Shown here: positions 11,201 through 26,200 of the stretch, in pieces
Layout of the letters: each line of letters begins with the position of its first letter
Numbering within the stretch: the first letter of the stretch is position 1
Assembly (NCBI RefSeq): GCF_037038585.1
Contig: NC_092521.1
Span: forward strand, 75,851,398-75,915,397
Direction of reading: 5' to 3'
DNA: 64,000 nucleotides
From: Patagioenas fasciata
Lineage: Eukaryota; Chordata; Aves; Columbiformes; Columbidae
The notes under the pieces: generated by a model
Databases searched by the model: none
Told to the model about the DNA's origin: nothing
The model's input: only the letters and a program-made list of their open reading frames with translations
Translations under genes and position numbers: made by a program

Positions 11201-14200
11201 AATGCTGTGGAATATGGTGTCAGAGGCTTTACTGAAGTCTAAGTACACAACACTTTCACTCGTCCACTAGGCTGGTCACCTTGTCATAGAAGGAGACCAT
11301 GTTGGTCAAGTGGGACCTGACTTTCATAAACCCATGCTGACTGGGCCTGATTGCTTGGTTGTCTTGAATCTGCCACATGACGGGACTCAGGATGATCTGT
11401 TCCATGACTTTGTTGGTACCGTGGTCAGGATGAGAAGCCTGTAATTCCCCAGATCCTCCTGCTGTCCCTTCTTGTAGATGGGTGTCACATTTGCCAACTT
11501 CCAGTCAACTGGGACGTCCTTGTTTGCCAAGACTGCTGATAAATAATTAGAAGTAGCTTGGTGAGCCTCCACTGCCACACAGACTGCCTTGTCCCACTCT
11601 GGTTTTGCTGCAGATTGGATTGGATCGGCTCTGCAGCAGCTCCCCTCAGTGACTGACATTTATTACCCTTGAGACTATATTAATAAGTTTTTCCATCACA
11701 GCCTACCTCCTCTCTGCTCCCCAGGCAAAGTCTGGGAACCACAGGCTGTCCTCATCCAGCCCTGTTACCCCAGAGGGGCTGTTTGTCCCACAGTGGCTGT
11801 GTAGCGGTGCCAGCCCCCTGCCCTTGGCGCTCCCGGAGAGGAACCAGCACAGGGAGGGCACAGACACATGGCCACTAGGCAGTTGCTGCCATGGCTAAAA
11901 ATCAGGCCAATGCAAGCTCAGAGAAGTCTGGAGATGCTGTGTTGAATACAGAGCTTGTGTTGTTACAGTAAAAATCGTATTTTCTGAGCTAGAAAGGCCC
12001 CAAGCGACTTCATCTAGTTTTGAAGTCAGCCCTGCTTGGAACAAGATATTGGACTATAGATCTCCAGAGGTCCCTTCCAACCTGAATATTTCAGTGAGTT
12101 TGCAGTTTTCTTTAATGTATTTCCTATAGCAGAGTGCTGTGAAATGCAGAAATACTGTGATTTCTGATAGAGAGAAATGAAAAGGTAAGTGTCCCCTTTA
12201 ATCATATCCTGTAATGGCAAATGAATATGTTTTATATCAACAAAAATTCCCATCAGGTTCTACTGAAATTCTTGCAAGTTCCTAATACTGACTCTTTATT
12301 TACAGAAATGTAACACCAGAAGTAACATAGCCATTTTTGCTCCAACTTATTGATGAGAATAATAGTAATTTTGCAAGACGAGTGTATATTTTTATCAAAA
12401 GTTCTGTGATTTGAAAATTATGCGGGTACCTGTTGTCAATTCTTTATGTTCAGGTTGCCCAGTCATTGACAAAGTTGAAAGGATTACATAGGCATGATGA
12501 TACTACAATAAGAAGAATATTTTCTGATATCTGTTTAAAAGTCTGCAATTGTTTTTCCCCCAAAGTTCAATATTTCAATAAAAATCTGAAACTTTGATTT
12601 CAAGTAACAGCTAAATATGTTCCTGGTTCCTACCTGGAGGCTTACAAGTACTTCTCTTGATTCTACATTTTAGAATTGCTTCTTTATTATTTCCATGCTG
12701 AGTCATTTCACATAAAGGATATTTTTAAATAGCAAATAGGTACATATCGGTAGATGTAAAACTAACAGTGTTGTAGAAAAATCTTCCGGATACAGAAGCA
12801 TTTAGTGTAGACTGTTGACAAAAAGTAGGCTACTTGTTAAGAGTCCAAAATGTGAATTTAAGAACCTGCTTTAGGCACTAATGTTTGATAGTCCAGCTGT
12901 CTTAGTTTATGGTTTGAGCTATGTCATATTTTAGAAAGAACATTTCACTGATAAATTTCATATGGCTAATAACATAATAATTTTACATCATACATCAGTC
13001 ATTTACTGGTGAAAATAGACAATATAATATTTATGATACCGTTCTACTTTTTCAGACTAGTTTATCCTTCCATCATACAGTAGCTGCTTAGTACTGTTAC
13101 TTCTATTTAGGACCCCCTATAATGTTTTTAATGAGCATTAGTGGTGATTATGTGGTAATAGTATGTGTGAAAGAGGTAAAATACATAAGAAATTTAGCAT
13201 TAGCATTCTACAACAAAGTAGGAAGCCTGATTTAGCAGAAGAGGAACTAGGGATAATAGCTTTTAGTAGAATACTTTCTGTTACATGCTACTCTATTATT
13301 TTTATCTAACCCAATGTGGAAGAGTATTTTTAAAAGATTTCATTCAAAACTCACTGTGTCACATACACTTTTACTTTATCATAAAAATGGGTAAGTACAT
13401 AACAGCTCCTCAGGTGAATAATTTTAAAATCATAATTATTCTTTTTATATTGTTCTATCAGTGTTGGTGGTTCAAAGACAGTTATTTTTGGCCTCATATA
13501 TTAACACTTCAGAAGATAATAAAACAAAGGGATTTCAGTATCTACGCTCATAGTCTTTGTTCACTCTCACTAATGTATTTAGCTTTTTGCACTGATGTTG
13601 GGATATGGTATTCTGCTGCCTCTTCTACTAAGACGTCTATACCTTCATGAATGATTCTTAACAAGAATGGTCTTTGAAACTTTTTTTTCAGAAGAAGTTG
13701 CTGTTAATTGGACAAGTTCTGTTAATGTGTTGTATTCAGAATGGAATTCTGGGCTTGTCCCAGTTCACCACCGTTTTGCTACTAGAAGTATATTTACAAA
13801 TATTAGTTCACCAGGGCTAGACTATCTGTTGTTCATGTCTTTACAGCAAATTTTTGTGTTACCTAAATATATTTTTAAGGATTAGTTTGTCATAAAAGTG
13901 GTAGCTACGATGGAACAGTTTCTTTCCACTCTCTGGAACCATACATTTAATCTCTGAATATCATAGAGAAAAATTAGGGCTTTCCTGGTAATATTAGTAA
14001 AACAAGTGAAACTTTAGCCATCATTCATAGTGACTCTGCACTCGCTACTGGTTTACCCCAAATATTTTTCCACTTTTTTAAGCAGTCCAGTTCTCTTAGT
14101 AGCATCATTACATGTGCTATAAATGTATCTCTGATATTTCATAGAAATTGGATTTGGACTCGATGATCCTTGTGGGTCCCTTTCAACTCAGGACATTCTA

Positions 14201-17200
14201 TGATTCTATGATTGCTTTATATATACAGTAAAAATACAATATTTCCTAGATGTTTACATTTTAACTTTTTCTACATCCACATTGGTTTATAATTCTCAGA
14301 CCTTCTTTTTTAGTGCTGTAAACATTTCAATAAACTCATAGGCAGTTTTCAGTTTGCATGGCTGCAGCTGCATTTTTTTCTTCTCTTGATTCCTTTTCCG
14401 GCTGTGCATTGGTTCAGTTGATGCTTTTGTAGTGCTAAACACATCACTGTGTTTTCTGAAAACAGGTATGAGACAAATGACTAGCCAATAAATGTAATAG
14501 CTACTGGCAGAACAATTTCCTGCTTCCTATGACTTGTGAGCCTCAAAAAGTGACTGTGGAACATTCTTTGCATAGCACACGTTGACAGAGTGGATACTCC
14601 AGGATTTTATTACCCAAGTCAGTGACTTTACTTTTATGGCATGATCAAGGCCTGTGGGTCAAGAAAAAGCAGTAAGGGTAGTGATGGGAGGTACGGAGTC
14701 TTTGTAGATGCCTTGCTGACTGACCAGAGCTTTTATCAGGGAGAAAAGATATTCAGTAGCTTGCCGGCAAATGGATCATGTACTACATTAGCAACCTGCG
14801 TCTTGTTTAAAGTTCTGGAGGTATTATTTCATAAGATTTCACTATTTCAAAAGTTGTTTAGGAGTTTCTGCACTGTGGAGATGGAGTAGTAAAGACAGGT
14901 GGTTGGTTAAACCCTTTGTATGCAGCTTTTCGTTTCACCCGTTTGGAACACTCCAGAGGTTCATCAGGTGTGAGATACCACCCTTTCAGTGCTTTTCCAA
15001 GGATCTGAGGAATAACCTTGAAATATGTAGAGAAACACTAATGACATAAGGCTACTTTTCTTAAACTATTTTCCAATTTTTGCTCTGCTAAATTGTTTGT
15101 AGGAGCTATGACATATCCCTTGTGTAGAAATAAGGCTTGTCATGTTTGGAAATGTTATAAACTATGCCTTTCACCCCAGGGAATGTATATTTCATTTTTA
15201 GAGGGAAAGATACCATTATTGGAAGTGTAATTATCTACATGAAGACACTTACATTGTCCATCGTTTTGAAATGAGTGCCTTAGGAAATATCTTGTGCAAG
15301 TACCTACTGCACGGATCAATAGAAACACGGCAGTTCTTGCATGTATCTTTTCCTGCCTCAGGACTTCATAGACAGAACAGGTCATTTACCATTTTGCAGC
15401 AAAGCAGATGAGATTTCAGCTACTTCTCTGTGTGTTGATCTGCAGTAATTTATTGCATCTAACATTCTCAGATAAACCAATGAGTCATGCTGCTTTAAGA
15501 GTAAAATGTGTTTAAGGAGATCCTAATTGCCATGTTTTCATGGATATCCTGATAATTCTGATGAAATATATAACTGGCAGACAAATGTTAATTTTTGTCA
15601 TGCCACCTGCAATTTTGTCAGCCACATCAAAAAACCTAAAATTAATAGTGAAAAAGTAGTTCTTTTTAGAAAGTTAATGTCTTTTGTCAGCAAATCCAAA
15701 AAGTTTTCAGTTGTTAATTATTCCCATAATTAATTGCCTTGCTTTTAAATTGCAGTTTTGTTTCCAGTTTAGAATTATTTAAATCCAACTAGGTCCCTTT
15801 GCCCTTACTATCATTGCTATGTCTTTTTCAGCTATCTACATTCAAAATATTCTCTACAAGAAGGGAGTACAGGATATTGTGGCTACAGAATCTACACATA
15901 GATTTTGATAACCCAGAGGCCTCTTCCAGTCTCTTTTTTTTTACATACAGAATTGCTCAGACATGTCATAAACATCCTCATAATATTGTAAATAGCTTGA
16001 ACATCTTAGATGATTCTCTGTAATGAGGATTTTCCAGGCATCTTATCATTCTTGTGCCTATTTACTGAACTCATTCATGATTTCATTTTTATAACAAGCA
16101 TATCTGAACACACTGTTGTCAATAATGTTCTCAGTGAATATCCTATAAAGAGGTAAAGATCCATAAAAAAGTCTTTTTACAAATATAGAAGTCACATTGG
16201 CCTTGTTAGCAGCAGCATCATGCTGGGAGATCTTGCTCATTGGGTTAAGTACCCATGAACTCTGTATTATTTCCAGAATTACTGCTTTCCAACATACATA
16301 CTTTCATATTGTAAACAGGGGTTTTGATTCTGAATTAATTTCCTTTGGGTATTTTAAATATCTTCTGTATTGCTTCTCACAAATACTACTGTATTTTTCT
16401 AGCATTGTTAATCCTGTCACTTCTAAATATTTTCTTTATGCCACTTGTAGTATTTTGAGTTCTTCAAATGATTGTCTGTATGAACATTTATACTGGCAGT
16501 GCACATGTGCTAAACAACTTAAGTTGGGGACATTTTAACCAATGTGCCACTGTATTCTTCCTCCATGCTTTATTGAGCACAGGTTATAAGGGGAGAGGTG
16601 TGCTCACTGTCTAAAGGTCTTCTCAGCAATCTGGCTAAATTGGGACTTTTCTGGAAGTTCATATCCTTGTCAATGGCCTAGCAAGATATTACTTCTAAAA
16701 CTTTTCACATTGTAAATCAGTTACCTTTCTCTTCCTGTAATGTTCTCTTTCTTTCCTCTTCCCTCCAAACCCTTACCTCCATTTAGCAGTTCCCTGAATC
16801 TGAAAGGCTTCAGACTGTGGCAAACGGTCTCAAGAAAAAAAAACAAAAAAAGATAACTCTGAAAAATACACTATTCCCAGGTGCTTCCAACAAAAAGCCC
16901 ATACCAAATGGTAGATGCCAAGTTTAGAAACCTGCTCTGCTACCTTCTAGGAGCTGAGCTAGTTGTGTGCAAGGCCAGCTTGCTAATAAGAGCTGTTATG
17001 GAGAAAGCTGTAAGAAGTTATAGTACGGTCTTCTCACTCCTTCCCTTAGGAGCTTCTTTTTTGCTGAGGCTGCCACCCTTGGTCCCTACCTGAGCTACAT
17101 TGCAGCTGAACTGCAGTCACACCTGTGCCATCTAATTTGTTCATCTGGACCCTGACCCACAGACTTGACTTTATGGCTTGACCTCAGACCTGCATGTGAC

Positions 17201-20200
17201 AGTGTACTTGACTGGAGATCACCTGGCTGTAGCTTACCCTTGCTACCATCTCCAGAGATGATCCTCACCCTGACTTGCTGAAATGATTTCATCCTTCTTT
17301 GTTGGTGGGATCTTGAGTCCTGCCTCTTGTCTCTTGGGGAGTCCTGTGACTCTTGGCCCCCAACTCGCCTTCCCTTGCAGAACAGTCTGCCCTTGCTGCT
17401 CAGTGACAGTTAGGGAGACTAATATTTCTTTCATGGTGCTTCCTCAGCTCATCTTCTAATGAATTGTACTTTGACTGTTTCTTGGATGTTTTATCTAAAC
17501 CCGTCTTCTAGACAGAAGAAACAAACATCTTCAAAACTGTTTTGTGGATGTCAGGCAAGGGTTCGGTCTCCTGTGAAATTAACAGAGAAGGTGTTCTTCC
17601 ATCACTATTCACTCCTTTTGGCCTTGCCAAATTCCAGCCACAAAAGGCTCCCTCCTAGCTTTGGAGAGTCTAATCCAACTTGGGGTGGTCACAGGTCACT
17701 GAAGGATAGCCAAAGACAGAAGGAGACATGAAAATACCTTAATACCTATCAAACCATGGGTATCGTAGATCTACAGGATAATGTTGTCATGCTGGATGCT
17801 CAGCTCTCATCTCCTGGTTGTTCTTTGCTCCAAAACCAATCCTGATGGACTATCTGATGTTTACTTTTTTGCTTATCCTCTCACCCTAAGCGTGTTGTGC
17901 AAGACACTTCTAAGATAATTTTAGTTGTCCTAGCACGGATGAGGCAGCTGATTTGAGGACTTTCTTCATCTGTTTCTGCACACTCTTCTGAAACTTGGCA
18001 TTTGGCTAGATCTCCTTTGAAAGAAGTGGAGGAAACACTCATGATCTGGAACCTGACAGTTTTTGGGTTATAAATGGTGTGAATGAAGCAGATCCTCATG
18101 GCTAGAAGAACAGGAGTCCATGAAGTTTATTTTTTTGGATTGATGTATTAACTATTCAGTAATTCTTGAGGAAGTCCCTCTGCTTTTGATTCCAAAATAT
18201 CTTTGAGAATTAAGATATCCATTCTTTATTTAATCAGGAAAACTTCATTTACAGTTATTTTGGTCTTACACTTGCAAAAACTACGGAGTTCAGATTTTTA
18301 TCATCTGCCTGCAGGATGTTTTCTTAGCCCACTCATTTGAGTTTTTCTACTGGACAAAAGTCTGATATTTGTGGTGGCAAATGAACATGGGTTTGATTAG
18401 CGTAAAAGGAAAATAATTTGAGCAATAGCTTCTTGTTTCCTCCTTTACCTTTTAATGAAGCTGTGCTTTTAGTGATGATTCAACTGCAAGTATAGAAGAG
18501 GTGGATGTTGGCATAACCAGTCCCAATTACACTAGGATTTCAGGGTAGGGTCAGACACTGAACACAGCTGAAGTTTTGCCTAGTGTTCCATTCTTAGTTG
18601 GTTTTATTTTACAGATGACATTCATCTTCAGCAGAGGCAGCTCTTCACAGTGGGTATCAAAATGTCTTTGTCTTCTGAAATACAGTGAGATTTCTCAGAT
18701 CTCTTGGGTTTTCCTTTCTAAAGAAAATCCCTTTCCTTCATTGGTTTCAGCAGTTTGTACTCAAAGAGAGTATTAGGAATATGACAGTCTTTTCCCATAG
18801 GTCACTGGGCATCTCTCCAGGCAACCACATTTTATTTGAGATATTCATAAGAAACGTGCATGTGGATGCTTGTTAAAATGAGAAAGAAAAAATACTTACT
18901 ACTAAGTAGAGGTTCTGTGAACTATTTTGCCCTGAAAGACGTTCACAGCCTGTGTGCCTTGCTGATTCTGAGAGCCATAGGTTTTTTGTTTGTTTGTGTT
19001 TGGTTTTGTTTTTTTTATTGTTGTTGTTTTTTGGTTGGTTTTGTTTTTTCAATATCCTTTCAGATTGAGAGGAATGTACTAAATTCATACAGGGAAGAAA
19101 GGGAGGTGATATGGGCATGCTGATACTGTTACTGTTAGAGCTAAAAGGTGCACGTCCAACCTCAGATGCTTGAGCATATATGTACCTACAGTACGGTTAT
19201 GTACAACAGCTTTCAAAGTACATGGACATTGAGGCAAATAGGTTTTTGTTAAAAGTATTAAATTTCTTTATTCTTCCAGATGATCAACTAGCTTTAAGGA
19301 AACCTCTGGTGTCTCAGACATGCTACTCAAAATACTCAACATAAAAATATGTTTCTCAGTAAGTTGTACTTTAAAATCTGCCAAGAAATTTAATTGCAAG
19401 CCATTCAATCTGTGCTACTCTGCTAATTTTTAAACCAGAATGTTGAATAACACTAAATTGTATGTTTGTATAAATCTAAACTATCACATGAACAGCTGTC
19501 CTTATTGACAACAAATGTCTTCTCATTACAAAAAAAAAAAAAAAAAAGTCTGAATGCAGTAGTAAAGGAAAAAAAAAACTACAGTTGAAATGAAGCTTTG
19601 TGTATGATTATGGCTGAACTTAAATTTTACGTCTTAATAAAAATCTGCTTAACCTTTCTAAAATACTGTATCGGTGAAAGTAAACACCCTCCTTGAACTT
19701 CCTCCCTCTGTATTTCCTTATTTCACTGAAACCTGACACTGAAACCTGACACTTTGCTTCTAAACCCTTACCAGAGCCACCAATGCATTATTTTCGACCT
19801 CCTCCAGTTTTAATGTGTTTTCTGATGACAGAGATTCAAAAAGGAAGAAAGAGGAAAAAGAGAAGTGTGAGAGAAAGAAAATGTCCACAAATTTAACTAC
19901 TTACCACTTTTACATTCACCTCTCATGTATCTACTGAAACCCATCTTGTGAACTTGATTTGTTCCTTTTAAAAAGAAGCATTTGTGTATAACCAAAATGT
20001 TCAACCGATTTTCTTTAGCAGAAGTGGAATTATAGAGTAGACCCTACTAGACCTGTTTTCAAAATGTAATTTGTAGAAGCCTTTATTCCTACTTTACAAT
20101 GTAGAAAAAGAAGTCTCAAATGTGAAGAGGTTATTTAATCCTTCTCATTGCTCAGTGGCAGGACCAAGTATACTTGAACCCCCCTCAAGAGATGTCTGTG

Positions 20201-23200
20201 TAACCAGCTCTTCAAAATATGGAGTTTTTACGCCTTCTCTAGATCTGTTCCACTCAGTTTTTATCTTTGGGGAATATGTTCCCTGTTGCGCAACTTAAAT
20301 ATCCCACAATGCAATCTAGACTTGTGAATGCAATTCACAGCGGTTGTAAATAAGGTTTATTCCTTTGTAATAAGGTTTATGCCTTCTGTACACCTTAAGG
20401 CTATGGCCCTCTCTCACCTCTGTTATCCCTTCAATAGGGAAACAAGCCCAGTTTCTTCCATTGTGGCTTGTAGGCCATGTCTTCCAGACCTGTGATATGT
20501 TGTCATACTTTGTCCAGTTGGTCCAGGTGGTTTTCTGTAATGTTACAGCACTTTGGCAGCATTATGTTTCCTATTAACTTCAATTTAACATTTCAGAGGA
20601 CCTTGGAATATAATGTGCTATTGTCCTTTCACCTTTGCATTTCCCAGAGTGAATTTAAAAAACAAATTACTGGAGATCAGATAGAATCAGCAATTAAACC
20701 CATTCTGTTTACTGGTGCTGGACTGGAACTGTCTTCACTGTTTAAATCATCTTTTTCCACTCCATTCTACAGAGTAGTTTTCCTGCTTTCAGAGTGTAGC
20801 TACATAAACCACCATGCACTTAACTGAAATACAGAAGACCTTCATTCAAGTGTATGTCATTTTTGCTTATTTGCTGTAACCAAAGTCTAATAGAAATATG
20901 TAGTGTTTATGTTTTTCTTCCTAAAGTGAGAAAATCACCTCTGGCACTTTAGACTACTGTAATTTGAAATGCTTTCATATTTAAAATATTTTTAATACAA
21001 TTTGGCTGCCTGTGTAGGATTTTACCCTCTTCTAAGAAAAAAAAAAATTGCAACACTGATGTCCTTTAGTCAATTAATGGGAAGTCTGCAAGATCTCTGA
21101 AATCTTGTACCCTGGAATTGCAAGGACATGTATTATCTCAGGCTTTTTGTAACTACAGAGGCCTCTCTCGTAACACCAAGTAGGACTCTTTTTGCAACTG
21201 CTTGTATTTGAAGGCTTTTCCATAGTCTTATTCTTTCAACTATGTAAGAATCTTCTGCTTCCAGATAATATGCATTTGTGGCTGCTCCATATTTTAATAA
21301 ACTAACTGTTGCCTCTCTCCCATGCTGTTATTTATATCCAGTGCTCTGGATTTCCTTATTACTAATGAAGTAATGAAATCTGATGGAGCAAAGAATTGCA
21401 GCTGATTTTTCCCAGATTCACTGCTTTGAATACCCAAAACCATCCTGTAAATAACTTCATCAAGCAGCATTCCTTTTCCTCTGTCATTTGCATTTGTGAC
21501 ATCCTTAGTCTTTGTCAGGTATTTTTGTTAAAACAATCTCCAAATGTGTTTTCTACTCATAAATATAATTCAGTTTCCTTCTTTTATGTCTCTCTCTGCC
21601 GATGAACTGGTGTATTCTTCCACGCCTCTTTCCATCTCTTTGGACATCTCTTACATTCTGTATGTATATCTTCCTTCTTTTAAAGTACTTTCTTTTTTTT
21701 TCTGTACAGTCTTTTACTGAGATCTTCCACCCTACAAAAACCGGAACCAGTTTACTTTTTGGGAACATATCAGTTTCACACCTAAGTACTGTATTCCTGT
21801 TGTGTGATTGGTCAGATTAGTACTTGTAAATATTTGTGAGCGTCTGATATGCTGGTCCTGTTGAAACTTTATTCACCTTCCTTATCCCCACTTCCAGTTT
21901 TTTTTAGATGGCCATTAATGGCCACTTATTAAAAACCTCACAATGTGAAACAACCTGCCTGCTACTCCCTCCTAGATAGTCTGTGCAAAGAAGGATAAAC
22001 ACTAAAGTGCAGAAGCTAGTCAGGTCCCAGCTACTCTATTCTCAGCCTCTCACTGAAGCCAAGGAACTGCTTGGGGAGATGATAATAGCTTTGCCTATGG
22101 CAAACACAACATAGCAGGAGGCTTCAGTCACATCCATATGGGCTGGGTAAGTGTCGTGGGCCATGGTCTGTTGTGGGTTATGATACAGCATAAATAGGTG
22201 TGCAGACATAAGTTTGCTAAGCGAACTTCCTTCTCGGTTCTTCAACTAGACTAATCAGAGAAATTTTATAAGGAAAGTAAGCCTTGATTTAGTACTAAAA
22301 ATTGTATATGAGCATCCCTGCATGGTTGAAAGGAAAAATAAACAAACCAACCCACAAACAAAACCAAAACCAACCAACCCACCAGAAAATAAACAAAACA
22401 CACACACACACACACAGAATGAACCAAAACAAAAGAACAAAGTAATGTTGGGGGGGAACTACACAAAAATCAGGAAAATTATTGAAAACAGCATTTAGGA
22501 GATAACTTGAAATCTAAAAAAGTAGGAAGGAAACATGGAGGCTATTTAAACCACCACATGAGAGTCTCAGAGGACAAGTGTATTTATTTAAAACATGCTA
22601 AATAGACAAAAAGAGAAAAGTTGTTGAAAAGCAGAGTAAAAGAGATTGCTTTGAATGAAGATCATAAGAACAGGCACTCTGAGACAAAGGAAATGACCAT
22701 CTTGTTCTCAGTCTTGTTGCCGGCCAGTAGCTTATGCCCATGAAAACGTGGAAAAGATAATCTGTCTCAGTTACTTAATGAGCTAGAATTGATGTTGTTT
22801 TGTTTAAAAATACTTGACAAATTTTCCACCTGTGAATATATCTACTCTTTTTTTGAGACATTGTAAATTTTTGACATCCACAAGTATTGTGGCACACTTT
22901 TTCAGCTCAGCTGCATTTTGTTTGTTTTAATCATTGCCTGCATAGTTTTATTTGATGGTCACTTAAGTCAGTCTCAAGTAGTCTAAAGACCAGATTTCTG
23001 TGTGCCTATTTTGAAGTTTCTTCTTCCTTGCTACTGTTATTGGAGTTTTCAAATTCAGCGTTATCACCTTTCTCATCAGATGTGACTGCTCAAGCAGTAA
23101 GACAGTACCAAATCTGTAGCATTTTTAAATTTTCTGCTTTTAGTGGATAGTGGAAAATTACTCTGCTGATGACTTTACACAGGATAATGAATTTTCAGGC

Positions 23201-26200
23201 TTTAATAATGGCTGACAAGCCCAATCAATCTTGCAGCATTAAAAAGGAAGATTCCTGTAGTATTTAGAAAGCAGTGTAATGTTGTGGGTTAGTCATGGCC
23301 CACAGCCAGACTCCCACCCAGCTACTCACTCACTCCCCCCAACACCAGCAGGAAAAGTGAAAAAAATAAGAAAAAAAACCAGGGATGAGAAAGCTCATAG
23401 ATGAAGATCAAGACAGGGAAATCCCTTACCAGTTACCTTTGTGGGCAAAACAGATTGAACTTTGGGAAAATGAACATCTTGCCAACTAACGTAGCTTTGG
23501 CTAGTGGTATTCCCTCTGCTGTTTCTCACTCGTTTTGTTCCCTGTTCTCTCTGTCTGGAATTTCCTTCCCTGCCTTACACATACGCTCTGAGAGACACCA
23601 CCAGCTTTGTGTTCTGCAGTAGGTCTGTTGTAGAAACACTGACCTCTTCCCACCCCTGCAGCTCCTCTGCTGTCAAAACGCTGCCGCCCATGCCCAAAGC
23701 CAACACGGGGATCACAGAAGAGAGGTGGGGACCGTAGCGACTGACAGTGGTGGGGGAGGCTGGAGAGGAGCTCTCAGTGACAGCCAGTGGGTCCTGTGAA
23801 ACCATGGCCTTGCTGTTCTGAGGCCTTTCTACCACTTTGCACAGGCCATTTTTCACCTAGTTATTATGAATAACTTTGTATCATCGGAAAAAATAAATGG
23901 CTCTGGTAATTGTTCCTGTTCATTTTATCACTGTGCTCTAAAACCTGTTCTACTGCAACATTAATTTGTATCAAATTATTTGTTTCATACCCCCTTTGAT
24001 TCATTAATAGCTTTGCATCTTCCCAGTCTCCTCTCGTTGGTACAAATGAAAGAAGTTACCTGGGCTTTTGGCAGGCTTTCTGCAGTGCTTCTTAATCTTC
24101 CCTTGGCCCCACCAATTCTGGTAGAACTCGCTGATAACAGAAATATTTTATTTCTACTGCTCGGAGAAAGTTGCTTCTCCAGAACTTTTTTGCATGCTTT
24201 TAATGGTTTTATGCTCTTCTCTATTTCTTATGTTTGGAAAGAATGTCAGTTTTGGAAGGCTGCCTTTCTCCAGTCGCATATGTGATCATTTGGAAATGCT
24301 CTAGCCAGAGTAGATCCTGACACCTGCCTCCCATCCTAACTCCAGGCTATATTGGCTGCTATGATCTTTCAAATGCGAGAGGACTGAGAGAAAATAAGGC
24401 TATAACTCGGCTTCGTTAAATTCCCTTTTCTTTATAGGTCACATCTGGTTTTGTGCATGAGTCAGTCCGTCATAGGTACCTTTAATAGTGCCCTTTACAA
24501 CATTGAAGGGAACCCTCAGGCAGCCCAGGGCTGATACGCGGCAACAACTGGGGCTATGTTTCTTTTTTTAATTAATTTTAAAAAAGGCCTAGTGCTCATA
24601 GGGATTATGTGCAGCTGTAATACAATCCATGCTGACAACACTCCTTAAAAGCACAATTACAGTAAAGAGGTTTACTCCAGACGAGTAGCTCCTCATCTCT
24701 GATTTTGCAATGTAGAGGTTGCTGGATGAAATCTGTGAAGAATGGAATGTTAAAGAAATAACAACTCTGTTTTCTCTCCATATTTACAAACAATATTGGT
24801 ACCAGTAGTCTTCCTTCATTTTAAGATATTCTTCCAGGTTATTTTAAAATACGCCCTTCATGGTCTCCATATGTTATGAATGAACATTTTTTTTCTGGTA
24901 TTGGAGAGAAAAAAACCTGTTCAGCTTGAGATAGTGGTTATAAAAATAGTAGATGGAAGTGTTAATGTGCCTGGGACTCTAATTGTGATATGCAAATACT
25001 CTGCAAATATGTCCCAGGACATCTGGGATTTTTATTGCTCTAAAAAGATAATTTAAACAAAATCACAAGCCTTTGTTTTTCTTTTTATACCAGATTTTTA
25101 TGTTTAATCATTCTTTTATATGTAGTCTTTTGTTGCTCTTTAATGTATACCTTTCTATTGAGAGCTGATTGCTTAACTTGTGGGTGTCCTGTGATAAACT
25201 TTCTTTGCATGTTCCTCATTTCATGTAAACTGTAGAGCTAATTTTTCTCCCCCATATGCATTTTCTAGTGTTCTTGTAAATTAATGCATGCATCCTCAAG
25301 AAGTTTGAGGAACAAATATGTCATAACCCAATTTAGAATCAGTAGCATATGAATAACATATTGCTATTAGCTGATGTCCCATTAATTCTTGCATATAAAA
25401 TGCAATTAAATATTATTGTTGTTGTCAGTGGTTTTGTCCCAACTCTGTGCAAGGATTCTCAGTAATTCCAACAGACTATCATTAAAAGGCTGTGTAGTGC
25501 TATAAATAGATGTACTATAACTTACTCACATAAATCATTGTAGCACAGTTTCTTCCTAAATTTTTTCAGTCGGTGAAAACTATTATCCAGCCTGTCAAAG
25601 ACATAAGTACATTGTTGCATAGCATAGCATACATTAGCATATTAAAGATATGACTGGCTGAAGGTGAATTGGTTGACAGATGTGAACAGTATGAATGAAG
25701 ATGCACAGAAGAGAAAAGGAAGTGGCAGTGCCATAGTATAGCACATCGGGAATGCAGATACAGATGCAGTAGGTGAATCACAAGAAACTCTGATGACAGC
25801 TAAGTAGAACTGCACATATTTGGTGTGCCTTAAAATGCAGGCAATTGCAAGATCTGCAAAATTTATTATACACTGTCAGGGACATACTTAAAAAAGGAAT
25901 CAAGTCAGCTTGATGCTTGTTGAAACTCTGGTAAAAATAAAAAGTGTGTGTTATGAATATGTGCAGGAAATCAGCTATCCATTTTGAGGAAGAGATTGAC
26001 TTTTCTAGATTATTATTAAAATGTAGTAGCCATATGATAAGTATCTGTTAATCATAGTGGTGATTTACAGTGTTTTCTAGAAAAAACATGCTATTCTTTT
26101 CCTTACTAGGATGAGTAAAGTAAGTGATCAGAGTCTCAGGGACAAGCTAGAAAAATCCAGCACCCTAGACTTCAAACATTTTGGGATCTTACATAAGCAA

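Larger units (their letters stand above)
14215..22320. other. ADCY2: Intron sequence without recognised gene
   Basis: I see no gene here. There is a T/G-rich low-complexity tract at about 18980-19050, a 13-bp tandem duplication at 19724-19753, A runs near 16838 and 19530, and a somewhat GC-richer patch at 17090-17430. The rest is unremarkable AT-rich intron. Confidence 0.5.

Noticed and set aside
18860..19123. Hydrophobic open frame resembling a membrane peptide
   Set aside because: The F, L, V and C content comes from a T/G-rich low-complexity tract. Not a gene.
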